Source: Aurelia coerulea
Taxonomy: Eukaryota; Cnidaria; Scyphozoa; Semaeostomeae; Ulmaridae
Direction of reading: 5' to 3'
NCBI GenBank assembly: GCA_039566865.1
Contig: CM076949.1
Span: 1,922,001 to 1,986,000, forward strand
Length of the DNA stretch: 64,000 nt
Shown: positions 44,314 through 54,900 of the stretch, piece by piece
How the letters are laid out: every line of letters starts with the position of its first letter
Numbering within the stretch: the stretch's first letter is position 1
Translations under genes and position numbers: made by a program
The notes under the pieces: generated by a model
Database searches by the model: none
Told to the model about the DNA's origin: nothing
What the model saw: only the letters and a program-made list of their open reading frames with translations

Positions 44314-47300
44314 TCAGTGCTGTTCTGCAGAATCGTGCGAGTTATCCGCGGGATGTTCCTCATCTCCTGACGTCTCCTTCTTCTCTGACTTTTTCTTTTC
44401 TTCGTATATTTTTTCATCCCGAGGTTTGGCACCACCGAATATATTGCTTTGCTGCACCGAATCAGCTAAAGCATTGACTGGATCTTTCACACTCCGTGGT
44501 AGCAGCTTCAGTCTTGGCCTCCCAGCATCGTCACCTTAAACAAGAATAAGATCTTCCAAATCACCAATCTTTCAAATGATGCTTTGACGCAGCTTTTATT
44601 ATATGGTGATCAAGACCGCTTTAATGACTTGAACAGAAATATAGTCGAATTAACTTTACGCTTCATTCACGAAACTGGTCGGTTTGACTAAAACCTTTTG
44701 AGACTTCAGTACTAAGCAACCACCAAGTCTCTTGACGTAAATGTCCTTTTTCTTTCTAAATTCTGTTTCACATCAGATGTCAGGCATTTCATTTACTTTA
44801 AACTAAAATAATGAGTTGCGCTAGTGACATCATTAAATTCATCGCAACCCTGACCTGACATCCAATGTAAGACAGAATAGTTGAATCGAAACGTTGAGTG
44901 TCTTCTATAACGGCCATGGGGTAGTCATTGCCTTTCGCTCCCCATGGTAGCGTCCCTGTGGTGTTGAATAGTAATTAGAAAAGTATATACAGTAGAATGT
45001 AAGATTTATTGTAATATTTTATATAAATAAAAAAAGAACATTAACAAGCAAACTATTCCCCCCGCCCACAGCCGTGGAGCCGTCACTCCTTTCTGGACCC
45101 TGGAAAACAATTGAACGAAAGTTACAATACCTGGCTCGGGTAACTTGAATTCCTCTTGTCTCTTCTCCCTTCTGTTACCACCCCCATAAGAATCATAATG
45201 ATCTCCTCCGTCTTGCCGTCCGCCACCGCCTCGATCTCTACCACCAAAACCACCGTAACTTCTCCCTCCTCCTCCTCCTCCTCCGAAGCCGCCTGCAAAA
45301 CAATTTCTGAAACGTCAGTTTCTATAAAGATCATGTTCTTACAGACCGTACACTGTATGAGAGTTATGTCTATGATATTTTAGCCAACCTTAAAGAGATT
45401 GTCACGATGAATCTCCTTTTAAAGACAACCAAGACAGAAAACGTTTCTGTTGTTGATAAAATCGACAACCCATGATTAATTTTCCAAAGTTGACAAATAC
45501 AAGCTTTAATCCATGAGGTTTCACAAATTTAGTACTTGTATCTTCAGAACGGGCGGTAGGAAATGCTGAATTTAGAAACACTTTATGTATGATACATTAT
45601 CCTAATACATCAGTTCTTTCTTGATATATCGACTTGTTTTCCTTCTGTGGGTTTCCTACCTCTCCTACGAAGGCGCCATTCTAATCCGATTGACGTGACA
45701 TCAAGGGCCTCAAACAATAAGGAAATTAATCAAAAGGAACATGCCATAGTAAATAGGCTTGGCTATATTACAAAGAAAACAGAACAAATGGAACAAAGAA
45801 AACAGACAGACACAACATTGTTTCTTTGGCTATCCATTGTTCACAGCGTGTGCAAATTCGATTTGAATGGGCTATTTTTAGATGCTTTTGCTCTTTGCCA
45901 ATGCAAGCTGACAAGTTAAAAAAAACCAACCCACTTTACAGCAATTCTCTTAGGCAAGCAGTTTTTCGAAATTGCTTCTTTTAAATGACAAAATATGATA
46001 GAAGCAGAATGCACGTCTAAACTGCCGTCTTAAAGCAAGAATCTGCTTTATATGCCAGGTACAGTAAAAACCCGCGTATAAGAACCTACTATTTTGCAAA
46101 TCAGCCTGGGTTCTTAAACAATGAATACAATGGATTGGTTCTTATAAAACAATTGAAAATTTGAGAATTTCAGCCTGTAGGTTCTTAATCCACTAGGTTC
46201 TTATACGCGGGTTTTTACTGTAAGCCAAACAAAGTGAACCTTTTTTGGGTCACCCAGTACAATATGATTACCTTGATCAAATCGTCCACCTCCTCGATCA
46301 TCTCCGCGGTTGTCATAACCTCTCTGAAAACCTAGGTAAGAATAAAATCGTTTGTTAAAGGAACTCCGTCTCCAAATTTCGGTCAAAAGGATGATTTTGG
46401 AGCTTTTAATAGGCAATATCACACAGGACTTTCTTCTTTTTGCAAAATGAAGCCTAATACTTCACAGAGGAACAAAGCAAACATTTATATCCTTTATGAC
46501 TGCTCAGATATAAGCGGATTTTTAACAGTCACTTTTGATGACTTGGGTGCACCCACCAACTAAAATGTATAAGACAATGGACATATGCCTAAAAAAATGT
46601 TGTTTACAGATTTGCTTACAGTTTGTAAATGGAGACCCTTTAGCGACCTTCTTGACAACAGGTTGACTGAAAAGTGCCCCCCTCTTTGAAAAATCATTGC
46701 GACAAAAGCAATTGAACTTTAATAATAAAACTTGATTTTTCTATAGCTAAAAGATTGAAGTAATTTTATGTTTTTGGCATAATTTTCAAAGCTACCAGGT
46801 TAATAAGTTATTCATACTAGGGTGGAGGCCTTTTCATTCCCCAAAGAGGATGGCACATGCTAGGACGTGCTCAAGTCATTGCTGTAAGGTAAACATATCA
46901 GGGAACCTTGATCACAAATTTGGCACGTCTTTTATGGTTTCTGAAAGGGACTTTTTTCACAAAATGCCTTGTAAAATCTGAACGGAGTGACTGATTTCAG
47001 CTAGGAAAAATTCTAAAAATAATTGAACATGTCAGCAATTTTATCAAATATTGCAAAATATCATTGCTTATATATTCAGGGAACAGTAGCGTCTCAAACG
47101 CTGGGCCTTGTTCTAACTCATTCAGTAGTACTGAAGTTCATTATAAAGCTGTGCTTTCCTGGCAGCCAATGTTTCAAGGCAAGGAAAATTGCGATTCTTA
47201 CCTCCTCCTCGATTGCCCATATTTCCACCTCTTTGTCCTCTTCCCCTGCCTCCTCTGTTGTCTTTCCTTCCTTCGGCTACATCTACTTTTAGTGTTCGAT

Positions 47301-50300
47301 CCACAAATTCCTACAACAGATGATAAAAAGCATAACATGCAACAAAATTACTTTGAAAGCAGTCTCAGTGTCTAATATTTACTTTTTTAGGCACAGTAGC
47401 CCGGTCAGTCCGTAAGGACTGCTTTTCAGTCTGAGTCAAAACTTTCAGTTAACTCCATCGTTTGACAAAATTAGATTTTTTACATTGACAAAAGGGCATT
47501 GGTTTTAAATCTTTAAAAGTAGCAGCGTAGAATTCTATGATCTAATTGACGGCTTATACATAAATTGATCTCTGATCTCAGTGATGGAATGAATAATGAA
47601 TTGATTAGGTAACAGTAAAAAAATGACACAAACTTACAGCTCCATTGAAATCCAAAGCTTCCTTGAGAGATGCAGCATCTTCAAATTCAACATAACAGAA
47701 TCCTGCAAGACGAAACAAAGAAGGTCATTCCACATGTTTATTGGCAAATAGAACCAGAGCCAGAACCAGACCAGAGCGACAGATTTCTGCTTGCCACCAT
47801 GTAAAACTATGGCTTTACTGGAGATTGTATCATTTTCCATCCATTGGTTTGGGATTTGCAATGATTTAAATTTTTTCAAAGTTCTCCATGAATTCTTTCA
47901 AAAAATAAATATGTTGCCATTTTTAAACTAAGGAAGATACACAAAAATTTTCATGGCAGATTTTCCGCAAAGTACCCTAAGTTCTTTTCATGTAATTCAG
48001 TTCAAAGTAAATGTAGCAGAGTTTTAGACCCACCTTTTTAAACATTTGAGCCTTATACGATAGTAACTTATTCCTTCTCTACACTTAGAAACTCTTGTTC
48101 TTCAAAAGTCTAGAACCATGTTGTTGACTTGATCACTTTGTTTTGCCTCAACTCAACTCACATAAGCATTTACAACTAAACCAAGAATACCCAAGCGGCA
48201 TGGAATTATGTAATTGAACATCAAAACTTTTACCTTTGAATTTATCAGTTTCTTTGTCCCTCACAAGCCTCACACTTCGCACCTGTAAAGGTAGGAACAA
48301 AATTTATTTCTTATTCAATGAAAATGAACCATACATACAGTACTGTGCATCATGTTTGCTATCATTGCATGGCATGGAAAATGTAGAGTGCAGAAAAGCT
48401 TTCAATGTGCCACAAACATATATGGAAACAATTGTGAAACTTGATAATTTAGAACATTTATACACATTGGAAAATCCTCTCCGAACTGAGTTTGGTATAT
48501 ATTTTGCCACAACTTTAAAAATTTTTTTTGATTCAAGAAAAAACAAAATTTGAAAAAAATTCATGCGGTACAGAACTTGAAAGTTGCATTGAGTACCAGA
48601 ACTAATTTGTATCACAACTGGTTGCAGCAAATTGTTGGATAAGAACTGAGAGAGAAGGAATGCGAATAAATACTGTGCACTTCTAGAATTGAAATTAGCC
48701 AACCAAAGAGCCTTGTGCAAATTAAATTTTTCCTGACCACTTTGGTTCTTGAGAATTCTTGTTTGAAATTTCAAACAGTCTTTAATACCTTGCAGAATTC
48801 TTATCACTAAGAATTCTTGTAAACATCCTTTACAAATTCTTGAAAATTCTTACAGATTCTTGTGAATTCTGTGCTAATTTACACAAGGCCTGTATTTAAG
48901 GTTTCAAAAATTTAAACTCAATTTACAACAAAATAAATCCTTTTTACCTTGAGATTGCTAAATATCTCATCAACATCTCCTTGCACACAGTTGAAAGGCA
49001 AATTGCCTACATAAGCTGTGTAGGGTGGCTCTGTTGGAATTTTTGAGTAAGGGTCGCCACGGTCGCCACCACGTTGTTGGCCACCATAACCTCCTCCACT
49101 TCTCTGTCCATAGCCACCACCATGTCCTCCTCCGCCACCACCAGATCGATTGGATCTTCTACCACCACCACCATAGGAGCCACCAAAATCACTAGAATCA
49201 AATGTGATTGAATTAATTCAATTATACCAAACTTTATAGAAATTGAGCAAGATCATTTTTCTGCTCAGTCTTAGCTTTGAGCATCTTATGGACTGAACAG
49301 GTCATATACTGAGTGAGTAAAAATACAATAAATATCGAGAGACTGATCTTCTCTCTGAAAGTGTCATAAGTATTTTGTTTTTGATTGTGTACTCATTCTG
49401 TCCGAGCAAAATTGATACTATTTCGTTTCAAAAGAGTAGTGAATTATTTGGTGTCCTTATGGGCATCTATACTTTGGATTTGGTTTTTTGTTCTACCGTA
49501 AAAGATCTATTAAGCCCCAGGGGGACTTATTTAATTTTGGACACTCCAGATGGGGGGCTTGAAAGGGAGAGGGCCTTATAGAGAGGGGGGCTTATTTAAA
49601 ATTTTGGCTCAAAGGGGAGAGGCTTGTTAGAGAGGGGGCAATAAGGGTCACACCTCCAGTCTGCAGACACCTCCAGTCTGCGGACAAAAAAACACTTGTT
49701 TTTGTCAATAAAAAGTACATAAATTCATGCACTTTTCTGGTCATTCAAACCTTGTTTTATGCTCATTCGAAAATTTTCGTCAAGAATTTCATAGGGCAAA
49801 GCTGATCATCTTCTGAGCAAATTGAAACTTGACAGCAAAAGAATTGTCTCTTCCATCACCAGAATCAGTCAATAAACCAGTTAATTGAAACTGTGTGTGT
49901 TAAATCATAGCAAAATGTTCCATTGAGACTTTCTTCATCTGCCATTGTTTGACCATGCATGGTTTTAAAATTCCCTTGGGAGCTCTGATGATTCTGCCTC
50001 ATATTCAGGGTTTAGGGGGGTTAAAGTTCAACCCATTACTGACATGCCCAATCTCCTTGTTGGGGATACGAACAGGCTAAGTTGAGAGCCTCAAGGAATC
50101 CCCCAAAAAGGGCTCCAGATCGCATGCGTAGTAGCCATTTACTTCACTTATGTAACATGCAAATTAGCTTGACCGTTGAGAACAAGGGAAGAAACAAAAG
50201 CAGTGACGCGCATGACAACGTGAGCCCCAACGTTGATTCGCTCTCAACAAAGCTGAAACACAATGTATCAAAACAATAGGGTCAGCACTTCATCTCCCCA

Positions 50301-51211
50301 ACAACTCCAGTCTGCAGACACATGATTTTCTATTTGTTTCTTGTGCACTTTGATGCCCTGTCAAAATGCGGCAATTTACGCCCAATTTTTACGGGATGCT
50401 ATGATTGATTTGTTTTTTAGTTTTGGCTTAATCAGAGAGCTTGTTTAAATCATTGCGATTTGCAAGGTATGGCAATATCATGATAGCAATTGTTAAATTG
50501 TTGGACATCTTCCAAAATAATTCACCTTTTGGCAAATTCATAGTGAATTCATTACATGTCTGCAGACTGGTGGAAAGAGACAACAAGACAAAGAGGAGCC
50601 AAGAATTCTATTTTGCAAAAATTGATTAATTCATTTGGATATTCTAACCAATAGCAAATGTTTTGAACTACTTTTGCCCTGAGTCAAGGGTTCGTATGCA
50701 ATTTCTAAGTGGTGAAAATTACTAGTTGAATAATAGTGTTCACAGACTGGAGGTGAGAAGACCCTAGAGAGCTTTTTTAGGGTATTCCAGAAATTGATAA
50801 ATTGTATAAATTGCTTCAGCAGTCCACAACAAGGATTCTGGAAGAAAACCGACTTCTTTCTTGCATAAAAAGTAGCTGAAGAAACCTATACGCAGATCTC
50901 CCGCTCCCCTAAAAGCCTTGACCTTAGGCCTAAAATCTCGACAATTACGGCCATTGTTTTCACGGCAAGGGATCTTTCGATCACGGTACCAGTCTTCAAC
51001 ATGCAAATCTTGCATAGAAAACGGGGCCTACTGTCACCGGTTAATAGGTGCACGATATCTCCTCGTTGTTTGGAGTATTATCGTCGTAATCGTTATATTA
51101 TGGTGGATTAAGGTAAAAATGATGTTTTGATAGTTACCTTGGTCCTCTACCGGTGTCGAACTTGTCGTAAAACGTTCCATCTTGGCCCCATTCATCATCG
51201 GGAGCAGCCAT
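44314..51211 (-). CDS. EIF4H: Translation initiation factor eIF4H
   Basis: Complete 8-exon gene, 327 aa. Exons: 51138-51211, 48948-49191, 48234-48282, 47638-47702, 47202-47310, 46272-46331, 45131-45292, 44314-44534; phases agree and junctions are GT-AG. Starts MAAPDDEWG; residues about 25-70 are Gly/Arg-rich. One RRM (about 82-156) has RNP2-like AYVGNL after IPTEPPYT, then [20 protein letters not shown] across exons 3-4, and [12 protein letters not shown], the diagnostic eIF4H pattern. A second RGG-rich stretch follows, then the tail [20 protein letters not shown] and [12 protein letters not shown], as in human eIF4H and eIF4B. It stimulates the eIF4A helicase during cap-dependent initiation in the cytoplasm. 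It is longer than human (248 aa), mainly in Gly-rich parts. Confidence 0.95.
44536..45031 (+). mobile_element. LINE 3' end, second copy (5'-truncated)
   Basis: The last ~47 codons read [14 protein letters not shown] and [13 protein letters not shown] then TAA, aligning with [10 protein letters not shown] and [11 protein letters not shown] of the copy at 17560-18735. The 3'UTR keeps the CCATGGGG...CCCCATGG hairpin at 44914-44947 and 'agtagaatgtaagatttatt'. It starts immediately at the acceptor side of the last eIF4H exon and is antisense to the gene. Confidence 0.82.
46062..46220. mobile_element. pogo/Tigger-like MITE, 159 bp
   Basis: Ends CAGTAAAAACCCGCGTATAA and inverse, TA-flanked; an internally deleted member of the family, 51 bp from eIF4H exon 6. 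Confidence 0.85.
46355..46642 (-). mobile_element. MITE, TIR AAAGGGGCTCCGTCGCC, copy 3
   Basis: About 288 bp, diverged, from 'ttaaaggaactccgtctcca' to 'aaatggagaccctttag'; the interior keeps 'ataagcggatttttaac' and 'gtttacagatttg' phrases. It begins 23 bp from eIF4H exon 6. Confidence 0.72.
46800..47105 (+). mobile_element. MITE, CTGCTCCCTGAATATCAA family, 3' half
   Basis: Only the right half is present: 'ctcaagtcattgctgtaagg', 'gtgactgatttcagctagg', 'tatattcagggaacagtagc'. The left terminus is missing. Between eIF4H exons 5 and 6. Confidence 0.65.
49649..50760. mobile_element. Inverted-repeat element with CTCCAGTCTGCAGACA motifs
   Basis: 'cacacctccagtctgcagac' at about 49648 (then repeated) and the inverse 'cacagactggaggtgag' at about 50741 bound ~1.1 kb. 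An inner pair (about 50304 and 50558) uses the same phrase, suggesting two nested or tandem elements. A preceding block of G-rich 'gagggggcttattt' phrases (49500-49640) may be another repeat. All lies in eIF4H intron 1; no gene is seen. Confidence 0.55.
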
Positions 51212-51988
51212 TTTGCATTTTGAGACAAACGAACATGTGAAAGAAATACAGTGAAGCAAGCCCGCTCCTTCACAGCCAACACGACAAACAACTATAACAT
51301 CTTGGGAGGGGCGGCATGGGGAAACTTGTGGGGCTAGTGTTGGGAGCTGAAGGGGGAGGATGGTGCTTTGAAGTACTCCTAATTCCTGCGAAGAACAACT
51401 TAATTTTATTTTGAATTATTATATTTAAATCCATGTGGCTGAAAAAATCTTCCTCCCATATATATGTAGCAAAATTTTCACAACTTGTTTATTGGGTTAG
51501 GGTTGCTTTGAGTGTTTGAGTCAAAAGATTTCGCAAACATTTCTAAAACTTATAGTTTTTTTCAAAATAGCCATTTGAGTTTTTAGAGATCTCTTTTCGG
51601 CCACAGCCCAGCCAGCAGAACTGTATTGTTGCTCTGTCCAGATGTCCTGTTTGAAAAACAATTTCAATGACCCCCCATTCACAGCTAAATGATCTAGAAG
51701 ATGGAGATTTCTCTTTGAAATCCATCTGGAATTCCCCAAAGAACGTGGAGCCCGACGTGGACAAATTTTTTCGGTAGGGGGGTCACAGATCAATGGGGGG
51801 TGGGGGTGTTGTTTGTTTTGTTTCTAAAGAAGCCTCTATAGGAAGCCTCTATAGGAAAACGAGACTAAAGCATAAGGGCGACGTTATTTCAACAAAATAT
51901 GAAACGGTAGAGTAGGAATAAAAAGAAAAAGACAGCACAAAGCACAAAATACACTTATACAGTTTGATAATTGCTATTGCGAAGCAAA
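51212..51988. promoter_or_regulatory. Shared upstream region of divergent eIF4H and UFD1
   Basis: 777 bp separate the two start codons, which point away from each other. A bidirectional promoter is the simple reading, but no TATA box or other site can be assigned, and 5'UTRs occupy part of it. It includes a tandem 'gaagcctctatag' pair at about 51830. Confidence 0.4.
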
Positions 51989-54900
51989 ATGGTAAGTATC
52001 CTTACCAACAAGTAACTTGTTTTTCCATTGCTGAAAATAAATGTTGCAAAAATCGAAAGGAAAAGAGAAAAATAAGATAGATATTTGAGATAAGATCCCT
52101 CGCCTCCACAAAAACAAGGGTCAGGCCTATAAAAGTCTTTTAAAAATACTGTAAGGTGTTTGCCTCATCTACAATAACTTTAGCAGAAGGCATTTTTCAA
52201 AGTTAAATCACTTGAGGTCCTTGAGGTATTAAGTGAAAAACTTTTCCCTCAAAATCAGAGAAAGATAACTTGAATGGTCTTGTGTTGTGGAGGCATCATC
52301 ATCTCGTGCATGGTGAAAATTGATCACTTCTTCGTCAACATGATATGATGATGGTTTGTCACCACCTCATAACGCGAAGATCAAAAATATAGTAAATGTA
52401 TAGCTAGGTGGAACTAGGTAACCAGACAGAAGTAGTGGGAAAATTGGAAAATTAACGAAAACTTGATTGTACCAATCCTCCTAAACAGATTCATGAAAAA
52501 TTTTGAAATTTGTGACATGACTTAATTGAATAAAACCTAACCCAGCAGACCAGTCAGAAAATGCAATGTCCCCTATTGGTATGCTTTTCTGAGGTAGGAT
52601 AAATACTTTTCTGAGATAGGATAAATAACTTTCTGATGAATTGCCTAAATTGTGTTTCTTTTAGTTTGGATTCGGGAATGTGTTTGACAACATGCCAAGG
52701 AGTTTCAACACTCAATACAGATGTTTTTCAGTGTCAATGCTACCTGGAAATGAAAGAGAAGATGTAGAAAAAGGAGGGAAAAGTGAGTAAAAATTCAGAA
52801 AAGTGTATAAAGTATTAGTAAAAATGCTAATTAAAACTATCTGCAAATTCATATTTTAACAAACAGTATGTGAACTGTTTAATTTGTTTTCTGAACATCT
52901 ATATACTGTATGATTTTACTAATTACGAAACTTATAACATGGTTTCTTTTTTTCTTCCAGTTATAATGCCTCCATCTGCACTGGACTTACTAAGTATGAT
53001 TTTTCATTACTATTTCTATTGCCGCAAATCTGAGTATCCAGAAGATGAACCTGCTTTTCTCTAATGCTACAAGAATTTCTTTGTAAACATCCAACTTCTC
53101 TGGAACATCTTTGTTCAATTTGACAGCGTAAAGCTACATTTCTGCAGTTAGCAGAAATTTTGAGCAGTTCACAGCCATTTCAATTAAAATGAATTATAGT
53201 GTAAAGTACCATACAAGATACTTTACCATACCATACTTTATAACCAAAGACATCTGACAATACCTGCTTTTTGCAAATAAAAATTAATTGCAAGACTGTA
53301 AACCTTATCAAAAATAATTTGAAATATTTTGAACAAGATAGTTTAAATCCAATTTTGTCCAAATTTCAGCAAGATTAAATATTGTCTACCCAATGCTGTT
53401 CAAGTTAACCAATTCAAAAAAGGCAAGAACTACACATTGTGGTGTCCTGGAATTTGTAGCTGATGAGGGAAAGGTTTATATTCCCTACTGGGTAAGTTTT
53501 TTTCTCTTTCAAATCCAAACATTCTTTGCAGGAAAGAAGAGGGCTGTCCATTTAATTTTATGGTAATCAGGGCCTCTTTTAACATACAAACTGGGGGGGC
53601 AAAAGCCCCCCCAGTCCTCATGCTTGCCCCCCCAGTTACAAGTTTTTACAATGTTTTGCCCCCCCAGTAGATGGTCCCTTTTTTCTTTTTGCTGTGTTTG
53701 GCCTTTGAACTTTTCACTGTGAAAGCGAAAGGTGTAACCCAAAAGCAATAAATATGCTAATGTTTCTGTATGTGTTATTGGACAAGCCTCTCTTTGCTCC
53801 ATTTGATTTAGACAGGAGGCTGCTGCTATGAAAGTATTACAAGCATTATCCAAATGGCCAGATCTAGATATGTGGTCTTCACGGTAATTTTTGCAAAAAA
53901 AGGCCTAATGCTACAAGGATGAGGCTCTAAAGAGAGCAGAAAATATAAAATGATGCAGCGAAATGTCGTAAGATTAAAGAGTTCTTCACCGTGGATAACT
54001 CATCACAAGCATAGCCGAGGAGAGGGGTTTAGTGGAATCTAAATCTGGGGCCCGTGGCCATAGCGGCCCATAAACAATAAACTCGCTTTTAAAAAATATG
54101 TCTCAACATTTGGGTCGCTACACCAGGGCCAGTGATCAAAACAGGGCCCCTCGATGATTTCTCAATGTGTCATAATATGTTAAAAATCAAAGGGATGCAG
54201 AGAAAATGATAGTTCCATACGTTCTCTTATAACCAGTAGCAGTTAATTACGCCAACTGAGCCATTGAAATAACGTACCGGATGATCTTAGAAAAGATTTT
54301 CCGCATTCAGTTATTCAAATTGTTGCTAGATCCGGAAGATCATGCTATTTATTGATTTTTCTAATGTTCTTGTGAGTATGTAATATAGATACATTTGACT
54401 TTGATAAATTATATTTCGTTGGAAAATGCACGAAAAAGAGCCTGAAACGTCAGGAATCTCCTCGCACAGAAGAATACGTAAGGGCATTTCATTTTCTTTA
54501 TTGTTCTGTGCGAGAAGTTTCTTTATGATTTGATCAAGCGTTTCTGACCCATTTTCGGGCATTTTGCAACCAAGAAATTTCGCTAAGTCAGATTTACCTG
54601 TATTTCCAGTGCTCATAAAAACAGAAGAAAATTACAAAATGCTTCAATTTCTCGGCTATCAAGCAAGACGTGTTCCTTTCCAAACCATCAAGTACTCTTG
54701 GTGCTATGAATTTTCAAATGTGAGAACTTTTTATAGCTCACCCGCCGGTCTATGTTTCTTTTCAAGAAATGCCTTTCTGGCCTATATGTAAATGTAACTA
54801 CTGTATATATTCTTGTGCGTAATGACTGGCTAGTTTGATGATATGATGATTGGTTCTAGAGGCGAAAATAGCTACCAGAGCGATGCTAGCAACCTTGATT

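Noticed and set aside
54326..54616. hAT transposase candidate in the 1.5-kb element
   Set aside because: The 96-aa frame shows no recognisable hAT dimerisation or catalytic motif.
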